DNA of 64,000 nt, from assembly GCA_018398765.1 (NCBI GenBank), contig JAHBMJ010001727.1, positions 1-64,000 of the forward strand, given 5' to 3'. Origin of the DNA: Chromera velia. Taxonomy: Eukaryota; Sar; Chromeraceae. Positions 47,759-60,400 of the stretch are shown one piece after another; positions within the stretch are counted from its first letter, which is position 1, and each line of letters begins with the position of its first letter. The position numbers were made by a program, and so were the translations under genes. The notes below the pieces were generated by a model, which saw only the letters and a program-made list of their open reading frames with translations, had not been told where the DNA came from and ran no database searches.

Positions 47759-49535
47759 TCAGACAGACAGTCTGACAGATAGAGAGGCAAACAAACAGAC
47801 AGACAGCAGACAGACAGACAGACAGTCAGACAGACAGTCTGACAGATAGAGAGGCAAACAGACAGCCAGACAGACAGACAGACAGTCAGACAGACAGTCT
47901 GACAGATAGAGAGGCAAACAAACAGACAGACAGACAGACAGACCCGCACATCGTTCGGCGTCTCCTTCTCGTTCAGGTTGTCATCCAGAACTATGTCCCC
48001 CTGCAGGATGAAATGAGGCATACAGCATCAGCATAGCTTCACGTCACACTCACTTCTTGCGGAAGGAACTTTCTTTTCCTTTCTGTCCTTTCCTTTCCTC
48101 CACCTCTACCTCAAAAAGCCCATTCTGTCTCTTCTTCATCATCCATTCACTTCATTCACCTCTTTGTTTGACATTCCTCCCCTGACCTGAAAGTCGAAGA
48201 AATCAATCACGACGATGTCATGAGGGAATCCTTTGAGGAACTCGACGGTATCGTCCAGAATGTCTTTGATGGCCTCCCCTCCCCTCCAAGGGAAGGGGTC
48301 CTCGTTGGCCCAAATTCTCTTCCCCCCGTTGTAGGCGACCAAAGAACCCTTCCTGAATGCATGTGCGTAGTTACTTACCATGCATGAGTGTGGAAGGAAA
48401 TCGGGGAGGAGACGGAACGTCTGTCCATTTGGGAGGCATGTGACCATCCTCTGGTGGGTGTGCTGGGGATGGAAGAGAAGAGAGAAATACTCGTCGTTTC
48501 TGCAAACCCTCTGCCTGTACTGCGAACAAGAACGAAGGAACGAAAGAAAAAGAAAGAAATTCATGAGGCCTCCCACATCAATCGTACCAACAAGCCTGCC
48601 TGCAGTCGAGCACACGCATGTCCAACGAAAGGCACACACAGACCACAGAGTGACTGACTGGGTCATTCCCACTCGCACCTCCAGGTATCGAATTCCTCTG
48701 CTCAGCTGTTCAGGCACTGCGAACATTTGGACTCTGCAGGCGAAATGATTTGTTCATCAATGCACAGGGCAAAGGGGAAGCACGACACACGAAGGAAAGT
48801 AGACATGTAGATGGGAGGCGTCCAACCGACGAGCGGATGTGCGGAGAAGCGGGGGCTAGGTTGAAAGCTACACGCACATACACATACACACACACATACA
48901 CACTCCCTCACATCCTTATACACATATTGTTGACAGACGGCAAAGAGCTCTCTCTGCCTGTACTGTCGATTCCAAAATGTGCTCTTCACACGCACACCTC
49001 TACAACCTGTCTATTCCCCCCACCGACGAGAATATGAATACTCCTGCCACTCATACAGAGGAGATGCAGTCCGGCAAAGAAGCTGTCTGTTCAGATTCGT
49101 CCGCAAGCAAGAGATGGGGGAACAGAGGGGGAGAGAGAGTCTCAAAGGAGCAGAAAGAGAGAGGGGGGGAGGGAAATTAAAAAGAAAAGAAAAGAAAAGA
49201 AACGAAAAGGAAAGGAAAGGAGAGTTGAGCAGACTTTTCGATTGACTCTACTGTTTTGACATGACTTTTTTTGCCAGACTGACGCTCTCTTTTTGTCTTC
49301 AACTTTCTGTCCGTTCCACTTTGTCAGCTCTCCATGCATACCCGAGTCTGACGTTCCGGGAAAGAGGACCGAGGCCAACTTCTTGCCGCAGGTGCTCATG
49401 TATCTGCAACACGCGCACACAAACACGCAGGCACACAAACACTCACTCCCTCTCTCCCTCTCTTTCACACACATACACACATATACACACATACACATAC
49501 ATACACATAGATACACATTCACACACATTCACACA

Positions 49536-49584
<49 letters not shown>

Positions 49585-50858
49585 CGAGAGGGAGAGAGAG
49601 AGAGAGAACTCACTCACATGCACATGATTTTTCAGCCCTGCAAGAAGGGAAAGAAACAAGCAGTGAGCACGGCAGAATAGCTTGACGAACTGGCCAACCC
49701 ACCTTCCCACTTTTTGCATCTACCTCATTTGGATTCCAAACAGTGCACGTACATGCACACACAATATATGCAGGTGCTTTGTGTATGCATCCAGGCTAAC
49801 CCACCCACCTGTTGCATCCCATTCGGGGCTCATCCTCCCCCACTTCTGTGTCCTTCAGGCTGTCGACTTCCGGGACGCAGTACGAGTGTGAGTCTCCGTC
49901 TACCCCGAACCTCGAACCTTTGTCGTCTCCCTTGATGCACTTCATCTCGGCCTGACAGTCGGAATCCTCAGTGCACTCAGATCCTCCAGCGCTGTGGTCG
50001 AGGTCAAACATGAACACATGGGGACACTCGGTCTGCATGCATCTCAGAGATTTAGAGAGGGGACAACACAGACAGAAGAAGACAAAACGTATTTCAAGGA
50101 ACTCTTCGGGCCCTCGGGCCGTCAAGAGAATGGGCATCAAGCATGCATTCACACGCAGACAAAAGGAGAGGGCTACAGCGTTCAGCACCATAAAACTGGG
50201 CAGAGAAGAGAACTTCGAGGCTGTGCATGAAGGCTTCCGATCAGGTTGGGAAACAAATCGTGCCACGAATATTTTTGTATCGATGAATAAAACAACTTCG
50301 GGGTGCTTCGCTGGCGTGAGGGCCAAGAGTGCATCGGGACAGGGAGGGATGAGGAATTTACAGGACGCAGCCGGAGGAATGTCCTGCATCTTGGATGGAA
50401 GACTGCGGAGTAGTCACCCTTCATGAAGGTCAGACAGCCGTGCGTGCATGGATTGAGTGGATCCTTTGAAACACCCCTCTCCCCTTGCTTGTGATTTTAC
50501 CGACCGAGCTTGCATCTGCATTTGCAGTCTTGCAGACTTCTTCGTTCTCTGGGTTGCCCTCGTCGGATCCCTTTCCCCAAACCCTTCCCTGGAGAAACGA
50601 AATGGCGCTGCCAAAGATTCCTTTCTGATCTTGTCGAGAAGCGCGTTGGGGCGTGGCCTGGAGAGATCTCGAACTCTCCGTCCATGAGTGTGAGGGCGGA
50701 GAGTTGAGAGGCATCTTGTTGAACTCGTCAGAGAAGAGCTTGGGGCCGTTCCACTCCGAATCCAGGAGACCGGCAACCTCCGGTCCCGTGGGCTGCATTC
50801 CCCTCGCTGCCACGGAGAGCAACAGGAGATAGACGAGGCTTTGAAGACGACGAATCAT
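41252..50858 (-). CDS. Membrane protein: PI-PLC X-like domain, one TM helix, WW domain
   Basis: About 19-20 minus-strand exons give roughly 910 residues. Phase-consistent exons: 50858-50505 (signal peptide [20 protein letters not shown]), 50032-49809 (Cys-rich, CTEDSDC), 49637-49614, 49403-49284 ([12 protein letters not shown]), 48733-~48659 ([13 protein letters not shown]), ~48510-48187 ([28 protein letters not shown]), 48000-47944, 47104-47003, 46519-46251, 46003-45955, 45316-45177, 44778-44587, 44232-44174 ([19 protein letters not shown]), 43849-43805, 43409-43359, 42754-42588 ([20 protein letters not shown]), 42154-42059 (second WW Trp in VWDD) and 41677-41252 (acidic/Ala-rich tail). Exon borders at 48.4-48.7 kb are uncertain. 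The order resembles single-domain PLC-X proteins, but the usual first catalytic His (GTHDS) is Ser here. Predicted type I topology puts the PLC-like part in the lumen or outside and the WW domain in the cytosol. Confidence 0.75.
44486..44572. repeat. (TC)n microsatellite in PLC-WW intron
   Basis: CTCTCTCT runs with a few G interruptions lie a few bases before the end of the intron between the exons at 44778-44587 and 44232-44174. Purely simple sequence. Confidence 0.9.
47077..47275. repeat. Four 49-bp tandem copies of an exon's 3' splice site
   Basis: GTCTGTCAGGAATTGTTCAA followed by ATGCCACCTGAACAGACAAAAGG is repeated four times at 49-bp spacing. Read on the minus strand, each copy holds the end of the intron (CTTTTGTCTGTTCAG) and the first ~30 bases of exon 47104-47003. 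Only the copy joined to the rest of the exon can give the full protein; the other three are decoy acceptors upstream. Confidence 0.88.
47560..47943. repeat. (CAGA)n microsatellite in PLC-WW intron
   Basis: CAGACAGACAGT words with a higher-order unit of about 65 bp (GACAGTCTGACAGATAGAGAGGCAAACA) seen four times. It ends one base before the exon at 48000-47944, so the donor site GTCTGT of that exon is made of the repeat itself. Confidence 0.9.
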
Positions 50859-51883
50859 CTTCGGCTGCCTTTCCTGGAAAAGATAAGCTTCAACGTGCGT
50901 TGGGTGAATGCTTCTTGGAGAGCTAATTTGCCCAGAAGTCACGTGGGCGTTTGCAGAGAAGAAACAAACCGCGTGGGAAGATAGATTGAATCCCCTGCAG
51001 TCGTGACTCACAAAAGAGAGAAGCACGCACTCTCCGACTCTTCGAGCTGGTATACAACTCCTCACGACCCAATCTTGTACTTTTGAGTGGATGTAGCTCT
51101 GTACACGGAATACAGAAAGAGAGCTATAGTCTCACACCGACATTTCGATGAAGATTCCTTGCAGGGCCAGTGCAGGCCAGATGGATCGTTGAAATGATTT
51201 TCCACGGCCTCAGATATGCCTCAGATGGCAGATCCTCGGCCCTCACGGGCCCAAGCCCACAATTTTTCGCATCTCTATCACCCCCACTCTCATACAGCTA
51301 GCTAGCTAGCTAGAAAGCTTAATTCCCGCGTTCAAGGCACTAATCCGTTTTGTGCCGTGTGTCACGAATGCGTTAGTGCGTCCATCCGTCCAGCATGCAT
51401 GCATGCATGCATGAGAGGCAGCACGAGGCAGCCGAAGCGAGCTAGAGCATGCACGTTTGTGGCCCAGGCCGGATTGCCTGACCTTTATACCCGCGGCCAG
51501 GCTTGCTTCCACATGTGCACGCATGCAAGGTACGTTAATTGATTGTAGGTCAGTCACATGCACGTTTACTGTTGTTGTGTAATACACATGCATACATACA
51601 TGCGAAGACATTCTTCGTGTTGAACAGCCTGCACCATCCTTTTCTCAGCCGGTACCACGGGTAATGCACCGTCTGCGGTACTTACGGAAGCCGTAAGTAA
51701 GTAACTGAAATTAACAGAAACCTTCAATACATGGGACTCCAAGGTCATGCTTTTTCTGTCTAACCGCGTGATCTCATTGGCCTTCTTTGCTCCTGTAGTG
51801 GGCTTTGTTCCGCTTTACGCTCGAGAAAATGCACGGTCCGTTGGTACCCAGCTGAGCTGATCGGGTACTCAAAATACGTATCG
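50859..51883. other. Upstream region between PLC-WW and methyltransferase genes
   Basis: Head-to-head intergenic DNA. It contains GCTAGCTAGCTAGCTAG at 51297-51313 and GCATGCATGCATGCATGCATG near 51393, both perfect short palindromic runs. No gene seen. The promoters of both flanking genes should be here. Confidence 0.5.
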
Positions 51884-52803
51884 ATGTTTATGTCGCTGGA
51901 TCAACGAACACTCCACGTGCGAAAAGAAGTATATATATATGAGCATGCCAATGTCTTTTGCCACTTCATACATGTTGACGTGCATATCATGTATCCGTCT
52001 TGCAGAGCGTTGGAGTGCGGTCAAGATGCTCTGCGAGAGAAGGAGCAGCCGAGTGTGGTGTGGAGTGCGGCGTCTCTTTTCGACGACGAAAAGGAGGACG
52101 ACGGAGAGGTGGACGTGGAGGAAGAGACAGAAGTGGACCTGGACGACCAAAGGTGGAGACGACTGATAGAGCCGCTACTGAAGGAAGAAAAGAGGGGCAC
52201 AGCGTTAGAATCAGTGGCAGAGACCTTGAGGAAGAGGTAGGTGGTGCACTTGGATTGGGAAGCCGCCAACTTTTCTTTGTGCTCGGGACCAAACTGCAGA
52301 ATACTGATGCTTAGAAATGCATGGATGTATGCAAATGTATTGACATACATGTGGAATTCATTGCTCTTACTCCACCCAAAAGAATTCATTCCCACTGAAT
52401 TCATTCAAATTACATGTGGAATTCATTCCCACTGAATACTCCACCCAAAAGAAAGGAAAAATTGCCTCTGCACATACATGGGATGAGGGAGTCTGGTCCG
52501 CAGAACACAGAGCAAAACTCTGCCGATAATCTGATTAAAGGGGGGGGGGAGGGAATCCAGATCTTCATTCTCTTTTTTCGCTGCTTTCACGAAGCTTTTG
52601 TGGGACCGCCTCTTGTTGATTGAAAAGACAAGAACCTCCCAGAGAAACCCGGAGGAGAGAAGAGGACAGAAGAGAACAGACAGCTAGAGATTCGTGAAAG
52701 CTAGCTCGCGCGCAGATCTTTGGCCGATTCTCGCTTTCTATTAAATTTCGACTCTCTCTTTTTCTGCCTCTTTCTTTCTTTCTTTCTTTCTTTTTTTTTT
52801 TTT

Positions 52804-52835
<32 letters not shown>

Positions 52836-52863
52836 TTTTCTTTCTTTCTTTGTTTTTTTTTTT

Positions 52864-52895
<32 letters not shown>

Positions 52896-52922
52896 TCATT
52901 CTTTCTTTCTTTCTTTCTTTCT

Positions 52923-52996
<74 letters not shown>

Positions 52997-54314
52997 CTGA
53001 ACAAAATCTCCCTTCCTTTCTTTCTTCCTGTCTTGATTCAGAAATCTGGAGATTCTCTCACGAGAAGGGAAGAAGGGCCTTGGGGCCTTCAACGTACCTG
53101 AGGAAGCATCCTCTCTCGGGTTTCGCATCTTCTACGCTGCTGTCGGGGGAGTCCAAGATGGGGAGACGGGGGAGAGGTACAAGATCGGGGTGATGATGGA
53201 ACCCCGCAGAAACATCCGAGACATGGTGTTTGATAATTACGATAAAGGAGTCCAGTCGAGGGTGGTCTGCAAAGGACCCCCATGCCAAAAGTGCTTCGAA
53301 TGGTCTGTCGTCCTTGAGCTATTTTCACGTCGCTCTCACCTTTGTCTTGACCGCTCGGTCATTCTGCCCGTCAGATCGATGGGTTGAACGGCAATCACGC
53401 ATGTTGTCGTTTTCTCTGCTTGAAAATGTATGAGATCTGCGCATTCACGCGGGTACTCTCTTGTTGGACTGTTGACACTGATCCGTGTTTCTTTCCAAAA
53501 AACCTCCAGCCTTTGCATTTGTTTTTTTCGTCGGAGTGTGCGCCTCATGAGCACCAACGTTTCTTCGAATGCTAGATTGATTCCTAGTCGCTGACCGCAT
53601 TTCTTGTCCACTGCACAATGGATGATTCAAGTTCTGCTCCTGCACCTGCATGGATTTATTGATCGATTGATTGCGTCGATCGATTGAGAGAGAGAGAGCA
53701 TGCAGGCGATTTGCCAACGGACTCCGGACGGACGACTCGATCATGAATGGCGAGCCGGAGTTCATCCTCTCAGCCGGTCGGTCGGTCGGTCGGTCGGTCG
53801 GTCTGTCTGTCTTTCTGTGTGCCAATTAATTCCGTCTTTTAATTTACACCCCTACTTACGCAACATACAGAAGACTACGATCGTGGTAAAGAGACTCGAG
53901 TACTCTGGTTGGCTGACAGGAAAACGTTCGTCCTTTGATTCCCCCCCTCGATCTTCTGATCTCTATCTACACCTTCTCTGTGTGGGGGGAAAAAACGGGT
54001 CCGCAGTGAGACTGAAAGAGAAAGCCTGAGGGAGATGAACGACCTCCTTTCTCTGACCGTCACATTGTGTTATGCTGGAGCGACACCCGACCAAATGTTC
54101 GATCGGTTCATGTGGAGAGAAGAGAAGAGAAGAAAAGATAAGGTGAAAGAGTTGCAAATGGAAAAAGAGAGAGGCACGCGATCGGTCAAAGGTGGGGAGA
54201 GAGGCATTCAGAGCGTCTGGCAGTGCCTGTCTCTCCTTCTCTTCGTCAGTCTGTTTCTTTATTTCTGTCCGTCCATCAGTATTTTTTTCTGTTTGTTTGT
54301 TTGTTTGTTTGTTC

Positions 54315-54346
<32 letters not shown>

Positions 54347-54363
54347 TTCTGTCTTTCCGTCTT

Positions 54364-54394
<31 letters not shown>

Positions 54395-57300
54395 GCCAGT
54401 GAGAGAGAAACGACAAGGTCATATTTCTGTCTATGCAGGCGGAGATGGAGGGACTCCCAAAGGAAATTCAGACACCGTGCTAAGAGAGATTGAGAGGAGG
54501 TCGAGACGAGCAACGCTTAACGGCGCGATCGGGTGGGACGAAACGGAAAAGGGGGTCCAGTCCAATGCTGGGGAGAGAGAGAAAGAGCAACCGGAAGAAG
54601 AGGGAGAGTTTGAATGCCCATGCGAGCCGGAGACTTCGACATTTACCAATCCGGTGGGTGGATAGAGTGTCTGCCTGCCTGCCAGTGGGTGTATCGGACC
54701 ACGCAGTCTCCTTGTAGACAGACCGGACGGAACAGAGTCCAGTCAAGAGACATGGGAGGATTCGATGGAATCAAAATCGTCGTATCACCAGTACGGAAGA
54801 GGGAGAGGGGTCTATCTGTCTCTCTGTCTATGTATCTATCTATCTACGCTGAAAAAACGTAGTCGCGTTGCTCCCGGTCTCTGAAAATCTTCGTTGTACT
54901 GTCTATGTGGTTGCTTGTACACGCAAACCGAGATTGAACGAAAGCCAAAAAAAATTGACAGCAAAGGATACGCAGCGAAGGGATGATCATTGAAATACGG
55001 GCCTGTGAAATTTCTGAAGGAGAAATGAAGGAATGAAAAAGCGGATGTCTGTTCTGATTCCCCCTGTCTGCATTTAGTTTCTCTTCTTATTGCATATATA
55101 TCTGTTTGAGATGCATCATTGCTGTCACCGTTTGAATCAGTTTTTCAGTAGTACAAGCGCGCTCTTTCTCTTTCTCGCTTTACTGTCTCGCTCTTCTGCT
55201 TTTGTGGGTCTCTTCTTTTTGCCGCTTATTTTTTTGGCTTCAGAGCCCTTTTCATTTCTTCCTCTCCTTAATTCTCTCTGCCTTGTCAAAGCTTGTTCTT
55301 GGTTAGCTTTTCTTGTCTTGTTTGCTTGTTTGGATTCATTTGAGTTGGTAGATTGATTCCCTAATTATCCGACTCACGTGTTCACCTAGTTCCTGTATTA
55401 GAGAGTAACTGTCTGCCTGTTTGTTTGTTTGTCTGCAGCTCGTTCAACGGTTCGTCGGGGAAATTCAGTCCGCGCAAAAGGAGGCTTTCCCAGAAGAGGT
55501 CAACCGAACAACGTTCGATTGCTCTCTGGTTCGCTCGCCCGCTCGCTCACTCTCTCTCTCTCTGGCTCTTTCTTGCTGTTGTTTTTGTTGTGTCTGGTAG
55601 GTCGGTGTTTTGTGGATCACGAATCGGTGGATGCATTTTTCGGTTTCTTCCGTGCATGCAGCCGCTCTTTCGAGTGCTTCTCCTGGGACTTGGGGGTGCT
55701 GGGATTCCCCCGCATATCCTGGAGAGATTGCACGCCCCTCTCGCGTTGAAGGAAGACACCGTTGCCGAGAGGATCCGGAAGGGAGGGGGCGGGAAGGGAT
55801 ACCGGGGCAGAGGGGTCGAGTTGGTGTGCGTGGACTATGACCCGATGGTTGGGTCCATTGCGAAGAGATTCTTTGGGTTCTCTGAAGAGCCTGGGTGCTC
55901 TCTCCGGGTAAGTGGCTAATCGGGTGAATCAGGAGGGGGTGGCATGATAGTAAAATGAAAATTCGAGCATTTTTCTGTAAATCTTGGCCAAACTTGCTTT
56001 AAATAATTCTAATCGTGCGGGGTGAAAGTAGTGTTTTCTGTTTACAGACCAGAAAGACCTGTCGGAGAAGAAACGACTCTGTACCTTGCCACCACCATAC
56101 TTTGAGGTCCCAATTCAGCCGGTTGAAATGACTAATGTGAATTTCAGTCCATTGCCTAATCTTTTTCTTGGATTCTTCTTTGCGTTCACCAATGCCTCAG
56201 GTGCTTAAAGTGCGAATTTAGTTCGATTGCATTATAAATCTGGTCGAGTCTCGTCGCTTCATCAGACGATCCGCGTCATTCTCTGATGGTGGTCAAATGA
56301 AAACAAGCAGACATTAGTTAGAGATGCGGAAAGGAAGGGCTTCAAGGAACAGTGCGAGACAGACAAATCGAGAACCCCGCGAGGGATCTGCACAACCTAT
56401 TCAAAAAATTGAAAGAAGATTTAAGGGACTTCAGACAGCTAGTCTTCTCACAAAGCTCACAAGAATTTCACTCCCGCGATCACGATAGTAAAGAAAGAAA
56501 AGGACCTCTGTGCCCAAAACCAACCAAATGGAATGAATCTATGCAGATTGGAGGAGCAGCCGAAGAGGTCGAGGAGCTAATTGCCAAAGGTGAGAAGTTT
56601 CACGCCGTGGTGGTGGACTGCTTCCAAAACTCCGTCAACGTGCCCTCGTCGGTTCGGTCTGCGTCTTTTCTGAGAAACATGAGGACTCTCCTTGTAGAGG
56701 GAGGAAAAGTGCTGCACAACATCTGGGGGTGGATACCTGAATACAGTAACAAGGAGGCTTTCTCATGGGGGGTTACTGAGGTCGGTGTGCTCATTCATGT
56801 GCTTACTGGACCAGCTGCCACTTTCTCTCTCAGTCTGCTCCTTTTCGTTCGAATGCCTGCCTTCCTGCGAGCCTGCTTGTCTGTGCATCCATCATTCCAT
56901 TATTTTTCTCGTCGGCTTTTCTGTTTGTCTGCTTGTTGACCTACTTGCCTGACTATGACCCTGTTTCTCTGTCTTCCGGTTTGATAGTAGCCTTCCCACA
57001 TCTCAAACCGCATATTCCTTTTTTGAATTTCGGGCGGCCTGAAGGACTCTTGTTGGCTCACTCACTCAGAGGGTCGCTATTCTTCCTTTCTGTTCTCTTG
57101 TATCCTTCCTTTTCCATTTTTCCCTTTCTTTTTTCTTTTGGTTTTTGATTTGTGCACTGTGGGTGTGTCTTTCCCCCGTCGCTTCCTTTCTCTGTTTCTT
57201 TCGTAGGAGTTTTGTCTCTTTGCCCTTCACTTTTGTTCTCTGCCACTCCTTTCTCGAAAAATTATCACACATCTCATCGCTGGCGCTGCACACAAAAACC

Positions 57301-57496
57301 ACGTGCAGGTGTCCAATACCACCCACGCCCTGCATCCCTGCATTCATCCATACCGGCCTGCCTGTCTGACGTTTGCATGCAGGAATTCGTCCGGACGATC
57401 ATCAGATACGAGGAAGTGTTTGGAAAGGAGAGCGTGACGGTCGACAGGGTTGGTCCGTTGTGTGCAGCAAAAAATGAGAAGTGTGAAAGGGAGTAA
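51884..57496 (+). CDS. Class I methyltransferase (spermidine synthase / METTL13-like fold)
   Basis: Plus-strand exons joining in phase: ~52006-52236 (open upstream to ATG 51884), 53042-53254, 54007-54191, 54439-54653, perhaps 54738-54809, 55439-55528, 55662-55907, 56547-56780 and 57383-57496 (stop). About 530-570 residues result. SAM-fold motifs: motif I LLLGLGGAGIPP; motif II VELVCVDYDP with the acidic residue that binds the SAM ribose; post-motif strand FHAVVVDCF; then LLVEGGKVLHNIW. The order and spacing match spermidine-synthase-type folds such as the C-terminal half of METTL13/EEF1A lysine methyltransferases. The N-terminal third is acidic (DDEKEDDGEVDVEEETEVD) and charged, with no domain. 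Substrate not predictable. The start and an exon near 55600-55660 are unsure. Introns carry TTTC/GT and CTGT microsatellites. Confidence 0.72.
52770..52994. repeat. (TTTC)n then (GT)n microsatellite in methyltransferase intron
   Basis: About 190 bp of CTTT units with poly-T interruptions, followed by a (GT)n run at 52960-52993. It lies about 50 bp before the exon starting at 53042, where it may act as an over-long pyrimidine tract. Frames across it are artefacts. Confidence 0.93.
54300..54400. repeat. (CTGT)n microsatellite in methyltransferase intron
   Basis: TTTG/CTGT units fill the short intron between the exons ending at 54191 and starting at 54439. Confidence 0.9.
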
Positions 57497-60400
57497 ACAT
57501 TTTTGCAACTGGAAACGATGGCGCAGCTTTTGCATGGTGACTATGTGAAAACGACTTGCTTGGAAGCAATCATTTTTAACTTGCAGGGTTAATCAAGATG
57601 ACAGTCAAAGAGGTCCGGGGGATTGAATTTGATCAAGGACAGACACATTCAAAGATCTTCTTTTACGGATGGACGAAAACTGTTATATGGCACACACAGA
57701 GCCAAATACACCGAAGATATGCCTTTTAAACGTATGTTGTGTGAAGCCCGTCGGCCTACATATTGCCTTTGAAGAATGACGAAGTTGTGCCGTGCTGAAA
57801 TATGTGCAGATTGCAGAAGGCAGTGCAAACCACGTCATCTTGGCCACAAAGTCAAGCAACCCAAGCCCGAAACTGCAAATTGAATTGAAATGATTGCGGA
57901 CTGTTACGGTACGTTTTTATACTTATATAACCTATATTATATATGAAATATATAGGTAGTAGTACCAAGTTTGCTTAAAAATTTAGAATTCAATTCCCTT
58001 GGAATTTATTCGAGTAGATTCCACGGCAAATCCCTGGGTAAATTTTATTGAATTCCACTAAATTCCACGGGCAAATTCCATTAAATTCCACTAAAACGAT
58101 CGTGAAGGAATGTAACCCGGTTTTGTAGAGATTGTTTTAAATAATCAATTGATCAATATATAAAAAAAAATGTTAACGGTTAACCTTAGCGTTAAATCGC
58201 TGTTTACCAAAATGTCTAGCAAGATGCTTTTCAGAATTGAGTTTAGTACAAAAAATAAAAGTGGTGGATCGATGATTATAAGAATTATTAAATGAACGAA
58301 TGAATTCGCGCAGTTAAAAACTAGGCTTGGATTCAATATATACATATACATATCTTTAGACTTTCCCTAATATAATAATATAAATATAATATGATATGAT
58401 ATTATTAAGATCTGTATTAATTTGTCTGTGTTTGTCTTTCTTTCCCTCGTAATTCAACCCTAGATTCAACCACATCTCTCATTTAGACAGAGCAACCTCC
58501 TGTTGAATATCTTTTTCAAAAACCGCCTTATTAACCAAAGAGACGCGTCGTCATCAGATTTTGCAGGCCGGATCTTCATTCTCTAACTCATCTCCTCTAA
58601 CCCAATCTTCATCTTCCCATATTACATTAAGTTTATATTATATTATATTAAATTATATTATATTAACGTTTTGTCTGAAATATAATATATATTGAATCTG
58701 AGCCTAGGTTAAAAACCGGTGATAGTTTTCTGCCTTTTGTTGTGTGCCATTATTAGAGGGGGGGCAAACCATGGTTGGAGGGTCGAATCAATTTACAAAG
58801 ACTGTCAAGAAAAAAGTTGAGAGAAATTGATTGACGACCCGATTCACCGTCTAACAAGTTATGTCCGAACGGAGACTCTGGTATAGGCGATTGGAGCCAG
58901 GATTGGAGCGTATGTTGATAGAAGAAGTGTATAACCATGGAGAGAGACAGGAAGCTCGAGGAGGTAGGGGGGTGGGGCAAGCCGAGGAGCGTGTAAGGCG
59001 GTACTTCTCGCTTCTTCAAAAGTTCTTCTTCAGAGGGACGCCCGAAAGGCTACTGCGCTCATTGCTAGGCTCATTGCTGCATGTCTAAGACCGTACTGAT
59101 CGATCCTGGGGCGCAGTGTTTTGCTAGCTAGTAGTTCTAAAGTTCGGGCGCTTTAGGTAAGCTGCGTCGTGAGCAATTGTTAGCATGCTCCTAGCTTTAC
59201 AATATGACATGAATGCTCACAGACTGCCCTTTGCCATTGGGATATGATGGCTGGCAGGTTAAGTCACCTCATGCAATGCATATGCATCATCATCATCATC
59301 ATCATCAGGCCGGTGAGCATTAAGGAGCACATTAATTGGCCCGGCTCTGCCAGTGGCCAACTATAAGGCATAACATACAACGTTTGTTTGTTTGCAAACT
59401 CGAAGATCTACACTGCCTTACGCGCCACCCAAAGATAACGTGACAAAGTTACACTGTTATAAAATATTACAAATATATTATTTTATTATAATATTAAAAA
59501 CAAACTTCTTTTACGTATCTTTACTATAAAAAAACTATATAGTACAGTATATATACTGCTAAATGGTTCTCTCTCATTCAGTGCCTCAGTGGCCTAAAAC
59601 ATGTAAAGTTTAGAACAGTTGTTAGTCGATTGCGGCCTAGATCGCAGCCTGGGAAACCAGGCGGGCCACGGGGTATGGTCTGAGCCTCATGTAGCAGTGA
59701 GGCATACCTCTCTGCCGTTTGCGCGGGGGCGACCTCTAAAAGACAAAACGGCAACAGTGCTAAGTCCTACACTGTAAAGCTTCAAAGAATGAAAACTTAG
59801 GCAAACTTTCTTTCTTTCTTTCTTTAGAACTTTGTTAACTTCATAAAGGAAAATCGAATTTACATTAAAGGTTCGATCCTAGGTTCGATCTTGAATGAAA
59901 GTAAGTGCTAGACGAGTCTCATGAAACCTGCGATTAAGCTCATAAAACGTTTAGTAAGCAACCTAGTCTTTCGATTTGAATGAGAGAGGGGACCTGATTG
60001 ATAGTCTTTCTCAAGTAAAGCTGAAAACAAGCAAAACTCAGACAAACTTTCTTTTTTTCTTTAGAACTTTAGAGTATAAGACTTAGTGACAATGTCCTAG
60101 GGCACCAATAAATCACTTATCACTTAAATATACTGCCATATACTGCATAAAACTCTAGGGATAAATTTAAAAAAAAAAAAAGAAAAGGTCTCAGAAACAT
60201 TTTTTTTTTTTTTGTTTTCCGATGATGACCTCGACCAAGACGTAACAACCATATGCAACATCTTACAACCTGGCTTGCAACACTAAAACAACACTTGTAT
60301 AACAGTGCAACACCATTCATTTATTATCATAGCAAAGAAACAGTAATATAACAACACTTAAACAGTACTTGTTGATTCGTGCAACACATGAACAACACTT

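Noticed and set aside
48353-48378. 26-bp GT-AG intron within the PLC exon
   Set aside because: GTAAGT and CAG are present, but 26 bp is too short for an intron here and the frame reads straight through with a sensible PLC motif.
52565-53128. Lys/Glu-rich and Phe/Ser-rich frames across the TTTC array
   Set aside because: Simple-sequence artefact inside an intron of the methyltransferase gene.
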